A stretch of DNA of 64,000 bases, from the NCBI GenBank assembly GCA_963965975.1, contig OZ014423.1, positions 1,364,001-1,428,000 on the forward strand, given 5' to 3'. This DNA is from Xestospongia bergquistia. Taxonomy: Eukaryota; Porifera; Demospongiae; Haplosclerida; Petrosiidae. Both the position numbers and the translations under genes were made by a program. Shown here in pieces: positions 1-10,827 of this stretch (its first letter is position 1; every line of letters starts with the position of its first letter). Below the pieces are notes generated by a model. That model saw only the letters and a list, made by a program, of their open reading frames with translations. It was not told the origin of the DNA and ran no database searches.

Positions 1-645
1 CAATTTCAATGTTTCTATAGCTTCTGATTATAAACTATCTGTTAGACTAAAAAGGTTTTGTTTAAAGTGTTGGGATGCTTCTTTAAAACCATAATAAATA
101 GCTTGTGGTTTATAAATAACCCTCATAATGTATATATCACCTCAAACTGATCTGACAAGAATGTCAATCAAAGTAATGCCATGTGACCACGTTATCATTG
201 CAATGTTAGCATTATTTCCATATATGTACTATAGACAACACAAAGAATTACTATCTCTAATTAGCATGCCATAGTCACTAGTATTCTGTGTTAATATTAA
301 GAGTATTGCCACAATGCTTCTTGTTTTATTCCACGTGGTAGTCAACACTGCTGATTCAGACATGACCATGAAAGCTAAGCAACACTTTTAGGATGCCAAA
401 TAGTAAACTACTACAACTAGTTAAAACAAAACGACACAAGAAAAAGATATCCTGTTTTAGCGCAAGTTAGACAGAAGTTGTCATTTAAATGCCTTCACAG
501 CTATGTATACTTAAGTGAAGGAAACATTATAAACAAGCTGGCAGTTTACACATTGCTGTACATTCAGAATTCATCGCCAATGTGTGCCCAACTGTTGGGA
601 AAGAACATGACAAGCAATAACAAGTATTCTGTCTACATCACCCAC
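1..645. other. Left-edge non-coding stretch, probably intron of the Mnt/Mad-like gene
   Basis: I see no convincing exon here on either strand. The minus-strand gene starting at 1053 runs leftwards with an intron donor just below 646, so this is probably its intron and the bHLH-encoding exons lie beyond the window edge. One palindromic E-box core CACGTG lies at 332-337. The short open frame around 478-762 on the plus strand runs antisense across a better-supported minus-strand exon and is not a gene. Confidence 0.4.
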
Positions 646-1053
646 CTGTATGGCGAGGGTTTCTTTGATCTGTGGCGTGTTGTTCTCTTTCGAGGACCAG
701 ATGTTTGTACGTCAACTTCAGCACCGGTATTAGAAGCTGAAAACAAGAGAGGGTTGCAATGAAATTCTTAACATATATTTATATTATCAACAAATATAAG
801 CGCTAAACATCAAAATAGCACATTATCTTTGGAGGCATACAACTTCAAATGAAAGGAAATTTCACATCCTAACGAAACAACATATATCATTGGTGCTCAG
901 TATAAACTAAATGCATTATATTGAGATGATAATCTTATAACTAAAGTAAATATTTCTACACTTATGTATAATACCCCCATTCTCTTCAAGGAACTGGGCT
1001 GCTTGTATTAGAGCTTCTAATCCAGCTTTGACATCATCTGCTGCTGTCGCCAT
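646..1053 (-). CDS. Mnt/Mad-like bHLH-Zip repressor, first two coding exons (partial)
   Basis: Two coding exons are visible, 975-1053 (start ATG at 1053) and 646-736, in matching phase. Residues 12-24 read LEALIQAAQFLEE, which resembles the Sin3-interacting (SID) helix of the Mnt/Mad/Mxi family (pattern LLEAAxFLE). The second exon ends in a basic stretch (RKRTTRHRSKK) of the kind that precedes the basic region of Mad proteins. The bHLH-zipper itself is not in the window, so the name rests on the SID-like helix and the basic tail. Proteins of this family dimerise with Max, bind CACGTG and recruit Sin3 to repress transcription in the nucleus. A non-coding first exon ends near 1469 with a GTAAGA donor, and a matching acceptor TTTAG lies about 10 bases before the ATG. 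If the SID reading is wrong, this is an unknown nuclear protein. Confidence 0.5.
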
Positions 1054-1879
1054 CTCTTTATGCTAAAGGAAAATACATCGTTAATTACCACCCTTCACTC
1101 ACTTAACTAAGCAGAGTGATAAGTTTAGAAGTACTTAAAACGATAATAGCTGTTTTAAATTTCAAGGAGGTGAAAAGCGCTGCTAACTATTGGGACAGTT
1201 ACTTAATATTCCCACGTGGCTACGGCAGCGCTGGCTCACCTTTCAAACACTGATCCGCCACAAAGCTCTTCAAAAGCTGTTTAAAAATAGCCTAGATCTG
1301 TTCGAAGGCAGTCGACCATTGAGTCAGCCTTGTGGCTACTTACCTAGTCTACCACGTGGAATGCCAATGTAAACAACCCTCGTGGTGCATAACAGCCTAC
1401 GCCGCTAAAGAACCCAGAGGGCGACATTTCAGCCTCTCAAACACACATATTAGTCTAGAGAATCTTACCTCGAGTTCTTAGTATACAAGTTGAACAGTGG
1501 ACGAGTAGATTGAAACGCTGAATGTTAACTCAATCAAACGGTTGTCAAGGACGCAATGAGTTTCGCTGAGAAAATTCTTCAACATGAATACGATCCGGTT
1601 TCGCTGGCGATAGAATAGTTCTTTAGGAAGATTTGGACAAAATACAAAGTTCTGTTGTAGTCCGTAGTTCAATGAAAATGAGCTAAGGCAGCTGTTGAGC
1701 TGGCAGTATAAAGAAGCAATGACGGTACACGCTGTCGATGTCTATGGCACACCCGCCCCTGCTGACACACGTGGGCTTCTTACGTAATAATAGGAATGCT
1801 ATGAATTTCGTTAGAGAGTGAACTTTAGGGGAACTCCCAAAGAATTTATATTAATAATGATTATTTTAATAAATTAAAA
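1054..1879. promoter_or_regulatory. Shared divergent promoter region with clustered E-boxes
   Basis: This is the interval between the start codons of the Mnt/Mad-like gene (minus) and the FBXL12-like gene (plus). It holds CACGTG palindromes at 1213-1218, 1353-1358 and 1768-1773, and another lies in the repressor gene at 332-337. The region is visibly richer in GC and CpG than its surroundings. An imperfect inverted repeat built around AGCGCTGC and GCAGCGCT spans about 1164-1245. The 5' UTR intron of the minus gene occupies about 1064-1468. The spacing suggests one bidirectional promoter. Confidence 0.5.
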
Positions 1880-2898
1880 TGGCTGCTAAGAGGGAGAGGT
1901 GGAGCTCTGAAGTTCCTCAAACAAAACGCAGAAAAACTCAGAAAAAAGAGGCATGTGATTTTGTTTTTGATGCCAAAATTATATTCAATTTTTAATAGGT
2001 CCCAGCAGCTTTTGAAGATTTTTTCCCAGAATCACGACTTGACCGCCTTCCTGATAATATAACACTTACCATTATGTACTATCTTGATGTCATCTCACTT
2101 TTCCGAATATCCAGAGTCTGCAAACGGTTCTTTCATTTAGGACAAGAGGAAATGCTTTGGACTCATGTGGACATGACAACATTACCTAGTATAGATCTTC
2201 GAAAGATTAAGAAGTTTATAGATCAGAAACTCTCGCCTAAATTACACAGTATTAGCATACAGTCTAGTTTTCAACTCAAAGCAAGAAGACCTCGAATTGA
2301 TAACAATGTTTTAAATGCACTTGTTGAGAAATGTCCAAATATTAAGAATATAGAACTACGTAATTGTGATTTGAGTGCATTAAGTGATGATGAATGTAAA
2401 CTAATACACTCTCAATCAATTGAAAGTGTATCGTTCACACATTGTAACACAAATGTGTGGTGGTTGAGTTTGGCAAATTGGCCAGCCCTACGTCATCTTT
2501 CATTAGCTAACACTGTGAAAACATCTCACTCTGAGATGAAAGCCATTGCTACCAAATCTTGGACATTGAACTCCCTAAATCTTAGTGGTTGTTATAGAAT
2601 TAATGATGATGCTATTAGAATTTTATGTACGTCAGAATCACCAATGTCTATAGTGAAACTTAATCTTTCTGAAACTAGTATTACTGATGTCTCATTGGAC
2701 GTTCTAGCTAAACTACCACTTTTGAAAGAATTATATTTAACAAATGTAAATGGACTGACAGATCAAGGAATACAAAAAATCCCTATCCTGTTACCCTGTC
2801 TTAAAGTTCTGAATGTTTCCAAGTTGACTAATGTTTCTATGGAAACACTTGAACAACTCAAACAAGACATGCCCCATACCAAAATTCTTAACAATTAA
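1880..2898 (+). CDS. FBXL12: F-box/leucine-rich-repeat protein, FBXL12-like
   Basis: Substrate-recognition subunit of an SCF (Skp1-Cul1-F-box) ubiquitin ligase. A short basic first exon starts at 1880, an intron of about 45 bp follows, and the second exon (about 1999-2898) encodes the F-box directly: LDRLPDN, then SLFRISRVCKRFF and LWTHVDM. LRR-type repeats follow, for example SLNLSGCYRINDDAI and LKELYLTNVNGLTDQGI. The stretch RISRVC, LWxHVD, LHS and ALxxKCPN matches vertebrate FBXL12 in order, and the predicted length (about 320 residues) is close to human FBXL12 (326). The exact donor of intron 1 is uncertain. An AT-rich tail follows the stop. Confidence 0.8.
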
Positions 2899-3001
2899 AA
2901 ACTTTATTTTATAAAATTATTTTTAATTTATTACATTGATTTTAAAAGGTACAATTAGTGAGTAATGTTATGTTACTTAAGTTATAATATGCTTCATTGC
3001 A

Positions 3002-5944
3002 TTACTGAAAGTTAAGCACCCAAGCTGATACAGCAACTAGTATGAGAAGAGCCAATGAAATGGAGAGAGACCTCACAGTAGAACCACTATTTGTACTGCA
3101 AAGAGTATCAAAATCCATCCTGGATGTCAAACAAGGATCTTCACGATATTGAGAACACAAAGTTGACTGGACAGAGGATGCCATCTCCATTGACTGAGTT
3201 TCTAGGATGGGAAGAAATGTCATGAGTTTCTCTAACTATTCATACCTGTTTCTCCAAGTGTACGTAATGTCATTTGAGTACAACTCCTTTCATTAGATGT
3301 CCTTACATCTACATGTTGTAGAACAATAGATTGAGCACTGATTTGAGCCATGTTAGCTAAAGTTTGAACAAAGTCCACTCTACAGCATTAAATACAAATA
3401 TTGCATAATCAAATTAATCTTGACATGCTACCTGTTGTAGTTAGTAGGTTCAGTAATAGTAATGTCCACTGACGTGAAGTAAGCTCTTTGAACCTTAGCA
3501 CAGAATTGTACTGGACCACCGGGGATGGCTTCATGGATTCCTACTGAGCGACCAATTACTAAAAGAAACAACAAACATTGTTAATCATTTGAATGTCTTG
3601 ATGCTATCATTACTTGTCTGATTATCTGGTCCGTACAAATACAAACTTGGATCCAAGTAAGAATAGGTTATCATGTTTGGTCCCGGTGGATCAATACGTA
3701 GTTGACCATGTTTTCCACTCATGTCTCCACTCTCACAGCGAAGAGGAGAAGAAGGTGAACAGGCATTGGAATAATTACTGATGGAGTTGTTGGAGTTAAG
3801 AGAGACATTGAAAGGATTAAAGTGAGGCCCAATGGTACCTTCACAAGGTTGATCAAGACTGGGTGGCAACTGATGAATATGCCAATTATGGGCAGAAGTC
3901 TGTAGAACACATGAGAAAGACAGTCAGGTAAACAAGCATGACATTATCTTCCTACAAACAATTTATTGTTTGTGCTTCTTTCCAAACTTGGTAATTTAAG
4001 TACTATATAATTACTAGGTGGGATAGTTGCTAAAAAAGAATAATTATTACATAAACAAATCCTTACCACAAACATGTTTACACTCCAAAATAGAGTTATA
4101 TTACATTATGCTATAGTAGGCACTGTAACTTAGAGATTTCCATAAAGTAAGTAGTTTGAGCACATTTTAGCATCAAATATATAATATATAAACCAAGTTA
4201 TTTATATAAATAAACTTACTGAAGGATGACTTGAATCTGAATAGTGTAAATCAACAATGATATTAGTCTCGCCTAATGAAATATTTGATAATTTCTCTTG
4301 AATCTAAAAGAAAGCACACCAATAAGTTCCAATGATATCAAAATCAGTTACTTACAAAGATAATATTCCCTTGAATGGTACTGTTAAAAGATGCTACAGC
4401 AACAATAGTTGTGTTGACATTATAATAAGCAGGAATAGCACTACAAATTCTACGATTTTCAGTTACTATTTGTATAGTACGTGAAGTTATTGTATTAACT
4501 CCATGAACTGGTAGCTCTGTGACGCAAGGTTGTAAATTTCCCCTCAATTCTAAAGGGTACTTTTGAAATATCGATCCAACTGCTTGAGTGTCAGGAGTGG
4601 CAATGGGGTACACGTTATTGGAAGGAAATGGGTTATACAGGGGTCTATTAACAGGACATAAGTTATATGTGTTAAATACTTCAGATAGAACACTGATGTT
4701 CAAAGAGGGAGAATTTGAGGTTCTGATTTTTGTTTCCTCGTATGGAGAGCTTTGACTAGCTTGAAAATATCCATCTGGAAACTGAATGACTCTTCTTTCT
4801 TCTGTACGCACTAATGGTGCACAGGCAATTATTGGAGCTGTTCTATTGGATGCATGAATGGCAATTGAGCGTTCATTGACAGCTCTAACTCCAGTTAGGT
4901 TTAAGAAAATGTCTGTGTAGAAAAAGGCAAATTCTTGGAATGGGAGAGGAGCAGCAGCTATATTAACGGTGTCATGTTTGCCTGTGAGATCACCCACTTC
5001 ACAGTTTGTGATGTTGCTTCGATTGGGAGAGCAGAAATAATTAGAATCATTTGGCGAAGGTCGAAGAAAAGGATCAAAATGAGGTCCAACATCACATATA
5101 CCAGTACGGTAATTGACAGATGGCTAAAAAATAGAGAGAATGACATCAATGTTATAAATTATATATATACTTACTGCACTCTCATGGATGTGCCAGTTAT
5201 GTCTCATAGTAGTTGGTGATCCATTCACCCAAAATAACTTACCAAATATCACTACATGCTCATCAGCAGCTTGTCGCAGGTATATTGTCCCAGCCAATGG
5301 AGAAAGGAATGTAGCTGATAGAGTAATTACCTCTACATTTTGCTGTTCTTCAATATTGGAACGTATAGTGCCACATACAAAGTTAATGCCATTAGAAGCA
5401 TGGACCACTATAGAACGTCCTACAATTCCACGTAATCCACCTAACTCCAGAAGTCCAGTATTGTCGACATGTACAAAGTACCCATTTTGAAGTTGTCCAA
5501 ATTTTCCAGTAAGATCACCAATTTCACATGCAAATGGATTACCAGGAGAACAATTCATTGTGTAATTTTCATTTGCTCTGGCCATGAGGGGGTCATAGTG
5601 ACCTCCTACATAGATATTTAGACAACGATGATCTGGATTTATTGTAAGATCAACAGGGAAGCGATGAACATGCCAATTTAATCCCCGAATACTTCCTCCA
5701 TTAATTGGCAGACCAGAAAAGTTGGTAGTTATTTGAATGGCAGATTCATTGAGTGTTTTGAACTTGACAAAACCAACAACTCCCTTGAGATTGATCCTAG
5801 CTGTAGCCTCTAATGGAGTACGTGAAAAGTCTAGACAAAGATTGCTAACATAATTAATATATCATCAACCTTAAACTCACCAATAGCACTGACATAAGTT
5901 AAGAGTACTAAAAGTAATCCAATAGTTTGCAAAATTTTCTCCAT
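3002..5944 (-). CDS. Cu-only SOD-repeat protein A, GPI-anchored (772 aa predicted)
   Basis: Eight exons join in frame: 5881-5944, 5175-5830, 4356-5123, 4220-4303, 3614-3899, 3432-3558, 3246-3379 and 3002-3201. The order is signal peptide (residues 1-21), four SOD-like repeats and a hydrophobic C-terminus (SISLALLILVAVSAWVL) preceded by small residues, as in GPI-anchor signals. Repeats 1, 2 and 4 keep all four copper histidines: NWHVH or NWHIH, GGHYDP/GPHFDPF/GPHFNPF, and GRSIVVHA/RSIAIHA/GRSVGIHE. The zinc-binding loop of normal Cu/Zn SOD is missing, being replaced by a short CE(I/V/S)GD(L/M)(T/S)GK turn. Repeat 3 has lost its histidines. This is the architecture of the Cu-only SOD-repeat protein family of animals. 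Whether it dismutates superoxide or only binds copper outside the cell cannot be told from sequence. Many N-glycosylation sites are present. Confidence 0.88.
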
Positions 5945-6084
5945 TGTTTATCTGTGATGGATAGAGTAGTGCTTCAATTTTATTATCAATCATGGTCAAA
6001 TCTGGCTTCCTATCTGGCTCATGGCCATAGGATCAATGGCAAATTATAATTCTAAAAGACATATATGCCCATTACCACGTGTCT

Positions 6085-6345
6085 TTTGCAACTTGTGGAT
6101 TTAGTGTCATGCAAACTAGGTTTCAGACTACAAAAGAATTCCCATTGAGTTATTGTGTATAACAAGGCTTCCTTGTGATGACTTTTAATCATATTAATTT
6201 GTGGATTTAATGTCATGCACTAGGACCATGACTACACAATGTCCCTATTGAGTTACTATTATACATAATGAGGTTTCCTTATAATATTGACTTTTGGATT
6301 TAGTGTCATGCAAACTAGAACTAAGACTAAATAAAACTCCCCTTT
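6085..6345. repeat. Three degenerate tandem copies of a roughly 100-bp unit
   Basis: The phrase TGGATTTAGTGTCATGCA recurs in near-identical form at about 6097, 6200 and 6295. Each time it is followed by a similar block that includes 'actaagact'/'tcagactac', 'ccc(a/t)ttgagt' and an AT-rich end. The array fills the gap between the start of SOD-repeat gene A and the end of gene B. It has no coding capacity. Confidence 0.6.
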
Positions 6346-6548
6346 GGAGTACTGTTACTACTGTGTACAATAATGATCTCATTATGCAATAAATGTTATT
6401 GATAATAACAAATTAAAATCATATTATATTAGTATTAAAGCAAGGTATTAATTAACACCAGGTAGCAAATCTAAACTTGAGATTTACAAAAATGGTACTA
6501 TCTAAAGTATTGTTGCAATTTGAATTATTCCCAGTCACTCTTCTTCTC

Positions 6549-7221
6549 TTAAGATTGACCAATAAAGATGGCCAAAACAATAAAGCAAGTGATAGAGAAG
6601 AAGGAAGGTAGAATCAAAGCAGCACTTGAGTAGAGCTCATTAAACCTTGCTTGAACTGCAGCTGCCTTGGTATTAGCATTAACAGCTGGAACAAAGATTA
6701 CATTAGTGTGTTATCATTAAAATATGACTACCTACTTGAGTTTCCAAGGACTCTAACTGTCATGTTAACATTACCAGTTCCACTAGAAGAGTCTACTGTC
6801 ATGGTTTGTTGTACTATTAATAGATCACTAGGAGAAGCATCAGTTACGCCTTCAGTGATACGAGTGGCAAAATTAGTCCTAGAGAACAATGGAGATATTA
6901 ACTGTTAGATATTGGGTATATTATTAGACTTTACCTGTCAAAGTTGACATCATACGAAAGTGTTAAATTAAGGGAATTAGAAGCATAATAGACCTCTTGT
7001 ATCTCACCACAATCAAACAAAGCTCCTCCTTCAGAAGCTGGCAAGTGAAGTCCAACTGAACGACCAATAACTATTGTAAAAGAAATACAAAATTAGACAG
7101 GAGACACAACTATTTAATGAATCTGTACATGTGAATACAAATAGAATCTAAAAATAGTATAGTATATATGAAGAGATAAGGGATTAGACTAGACAGGATA
7201 TAGGAGTCATTTGGGAGAATG

Positions 7222-7256
<35 letters not shown>

Positions 7257-10200
7257 GATGAATCCTTACTTGAATAATCATTAGTTCCCCATAGATGAAG
7301 ATTACTATCGACATAAGTGTAGCTTGTACGGTTAGCAATACCTGGGCTGATTTGAAGACGAGGGTGCTTACCGCTGAGATCACCACTTTCACACCGCAGA
7401 GGAGTATTAGGTGAACACTCTGTAGTGTAGTTCTCACTTGAACTAACATTGACATTAAAGGGATTAAAATGACCACCAATAGCATTTGTACATGTTTGCC
7501 CTGTTACTGGTGGATTCACATGAATATGCCATTTGTGACCTTTACTCTAATAAGTTAGGTATATTAAAAAAACTTGATATAATTTCAAACTTACAATAGC
7601 CCTATTGTTATCTGTATACCATATGTCTACCAGTATATATGTAACACCAAAAACACCTCTTCCAAAACTCCTTTGAATCTAAAAAATAAAAGAATATGAC
7701 ATAATTAAGAGGTGTAGTATAGCCACTTACAAAGTAAATTGCTCCATCAACAGTATTGTTAAATGTAGCTTTAGCCATTTTGATATTGCTATTTTCTACG
7801 CCAGGATAACTTGGCCATAGAGTAGCACACAAAAATTGGGTTCTGGAAGGAGAAGATTGTATTCTCTGTCCCAAACTATGACCAGCAATGGTCTCTATCC
7901 CATGAATGGGTAATTCAGAAACTTGAGTTTCACTGGAGAAGTTATATTTTGTACTGATTTGTCCTACTGGATAATGATCTGGAGTGTTATCAGAGCCATC
8001 CAATGATGGAACACTGTGAGGATTGTATATTCGTGCTCGTCCAGCAGAGAATGTGGCCTGACAAAACTGGTTGGGAGCAATGGCTGAATCAAAGATTGTG
8101 AGGTCTTCAGCATTGTAAGCAGTATTGACAGATGTGGGGCTATAGCGAGATGATTGTGAAGCTGAAAACATTTCAGATAAAGTGGTAACAGTTAGTGTCT
8201 CCACTTCAATTAATGGTGCACAAGCCATGACAGGTGTAGCACCGACATTTGAGTGGAGAGCAATGGAACGCCCCATGACAGTATTCATCCCTGTGAGATT
8301 CAAAAAGCTATCATGATAAAGAAAACCATATTGATTATAAGGAGAGGGATTATCAGAAATGGTAATTTTTCCATGCTTGCCGCTAAGATCCCCCACTTCA
8401 CATTCTGTTAAGTTAGTTGGTCCACAATAGACATAACTTGGAGCACTTATATTGACAGAATAGGGATTGAAATGGCCTCCAACATCACTGCAGTTACCCT
8501 CTCTGTATCGCATACTGGGCTGGAAAAGTAATGAGATATGATGCTATTATGTAATTGGGGTGAAACACGATATCATAGTAAACTACAAGATATTTAACAC
8601 CAATTTCCTTTTATGGAATCCCTTAACAAGATTAGCAATGCTAAAATAACAAAATTATACATATATGGGTAACAAAAATGTTGATAGAATATTTAGAATA
8701 GACAACATAATCTGGTTACTGTTGTTATTTTAAGAAAACAAATGTAAGTGTAATTACCTGATTCAAATGAACATGCCATTTGTGATTCATAGTAGTTTGA
8801 GAGTTAGTCACCCAAAAAAGTTTTCCAAAGATAACAGATTCTTCCCCAGCAACCTGTCTCATATAGATAGTGCCTCCGACAGGATAAGTAAATGAGGCTT
8901 GCAGTGTTGTTACTTTAATATTTCTGTTCATAACTTCAGTACTGGAGTAGATGGTAGCACACACATCGTCATTTCCATGAATTTTAATGGATCGTCCAAT
9001 TATTCCATAGCGACCAAATAGAGTCAGGTCACCACTTTTATCAATGTAATTAAATGTACCACTTGTAAGATTGCCCACTTTGCCGCTTAAATCTCCTACT
9101 TCACACACTGTTTGATTATTTGGTCCACAGTATGTAGAATATAAACTACCCAGTGCAGCATTAGCTCCAAAAGGATCAAAATGGCCACCAATGTTATCAT
9201 TATGGCATCTTGTTTGAGGCGGAAGTGAGGTATCAACAGGAAAATTATGAACATGCCAGACATGGTCCATAGTTGTCCCTTGAATGTCAACCTAGTAGAC
9301 AATGGTATAGGATTATAACTAGGTAATGTTTACAAGTAAGAATTGATTATTATTAATGAAAATTATTCCGTAAAGTAGAGTCTTTAATAAGGACTCTAAT
9401 TAACATTGGACTTAAGGGGATGTCTAGAATGATATTTAGTAGTTTTCATTTTTACAATAATTGTTATAGTTTCATATTTTTACACTCACCGTAATGTTGA
9501 CATGATTATTATCATTTGGCATAAACTTGATTGTGCCTTGTATACCACGCATACTAAAGTTGGCTATACCATAGGTTTGACCTATAATAACAAAAACACA
9601 ATTTATTTTTCTCCAGACTTTAATTCAGAGGCTTTCATGGAATTTAACAATGTTATTTATAGATGAAACAGAAATCATAGTAAGCTAAACTAGAAGCTAT
9701 ACATTACCATCTACTACATCATCACACACTAACATAGTACCATATGTTAATACACATACACACCCTTTGAGCTGAAGTTACACTAATGTCACCTAATACA
9801 CCACACAGACTAATGTCATTAATGTCACCTAATATACCACACAGACTAACATTACATTATAATATTAATGTCACCTAATACACCCTTATAAGGAACATGG
9901 TAGCAATGCCTATGTAGGAATGGCCCATTGAAATGTATTAGCAGAAAATCAGCCAGAGCACATCAGAATCTCTTAATATTTTGTATGATTTCTTTCTACA
10001 ATAATAAACTACTAATGTCATACTATACACTATTGTCACCAAATACACCCATAGACTGTGCTACCATATACAAATGAACAGATGGTTCATGATTACAGGA
10101 ACAATTGTCTAGCTGTCAATAGTCACTAATTTTTAGACACTCAGCATTTATTCCTGTGCACATTGTGTCGTTGTGATCCAAAAGAATATGGTATTTATCA

Positions 10201-10635
10201 TAATAGACATTTTGTTCAGACATAATGCATTAACGAATAGACAATTCCAATTGAAGTGCAACAATTACACATACATACATAATTGGTTCTATTGTAAACT
10301 ATTATGACAGTGTTAATAAGTGTTTATTATATTACCTACTGTTGTCATAGACAAAATACATTAAGTTTTAGAATCAATAAAAAGTGCCACATTATTATAA
10401 AAAAACATATTATGATGTCATCAGTACAAGTGCATAGGTACTACATAAAAACAACAAAAATATGAATATTTACTACTAAATGTATGTGATTTACTGAATA
10501 TTAGATTTATATGCATAATACATCAGACAATGCTGCAGTCATCTACATCTCCATGCAGGGCAATATACACTGACCTTGTGATGTGCTAATCATCACTAGT
10601 AGAGTACAAGACAACATTAGAAGTCCTCTATACAT
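6549..10635 (-). CDS. Cu-only SOD-repeat protein B, GPI-anchored (750 aa predicted)
   Basis: Nine exons in frame: 10575-10635, 9490-9581, 8758-9291, 7731-8519, 7595-7678, 7270-7546, 6935-7070, 6736-6878 and 6549-6685. Exon phases and several lengths equal those of gene A (for example the 84-nt exon), so the two are tandem duplicates. A signal peptide (MYRGLLMLSCTLLVMIS) leads four SOD-like repeats. Repeats 1, 2 and 4 carry copper ligands (VWHVH, KWHVH, KWHIH; GGHFDPF, GGHFNPY, GGHFNPF; GRSIKIHG, GRSIALHS, GRSVGLHL). Repeat 3 (ELPIHGIETIAGHS...QFLCATL) lacks them. The zinc ligands and long electrostatic loop of SOD1 are absent. The C-terminus is a GPI-type hydrophobic tail (ILPSFFSITCFIVLAIFIG). 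It probably sits on the cell surface. The roughly 1-kb first intron is unusually long for this locus. Confidence 0.88.
7225..7253. repeat. (CA)n microsatellite in an intron of SOD-repeat gene B
   Basis: About 14 uninterrupted CA dinucleotides directly follow the donor side of the exon ending at 7270. This is an ordinary microsatellite. Confidence 0.9.
9760..9900. repeat. Short tandem repeat in intron 1 of SOD-repeat gene B
   Basis: Three copies of a unit containing TAATGTCACCTAATA(C/T)ACC are seen at about 9784, 9820 and 9867. They are separated by 'acagacta' blocks, with a degenerate further copy near 10030. No coding capacity. Confidence 0.6.
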
Positions 10636-10827
10636 CTTAATGTTTCAAGATCCACGTAGAATGACCTAGAACGACCTAGAACAAGAGCAGGGAAGTACGA
10701 TTGTACACTATATATAGGTTTTTATATGCAGAAATAAAGGGAGTGGCTCGTCCTTCATGACACGACATTATAATTAGATTATACGAAATTTTATAGTATA
10801 CGGAGATGGGTGAGGTTTTAAGAAAAC
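10636..10827. promoter_or_regulatory. Bidirectional promoter of SOD-repeat gene B and CCDC149
   Basis: Only 192 bp separate the start codons of the two divergent genes, so both promoters must lie here. The segment holds a tandem 'acctagaac' pair near 10662-10684, a TATA-like 'actatatata' at about 10709 and a block that recurs almost intact in the PMM2 intron at 35.55-35.67 kb. Confidence 0.6.

Noticed and set aside
478-762. 94-codon plus-strand frame at the left edge
   Set aside because: Starts with TTG, has no homology pattern, and lies antisense to a better-supported minus-strand exon of the Mnt/Mad-like gene.
3002-10635. SOD-like genes as ordinary Cu/Zn SOD or a bacterial contaminant
   Set aside because: They have introns, a signal peptide, several repeats per chain and no zinc ligands, which fits the animal Cu-only SOD-repeat family.
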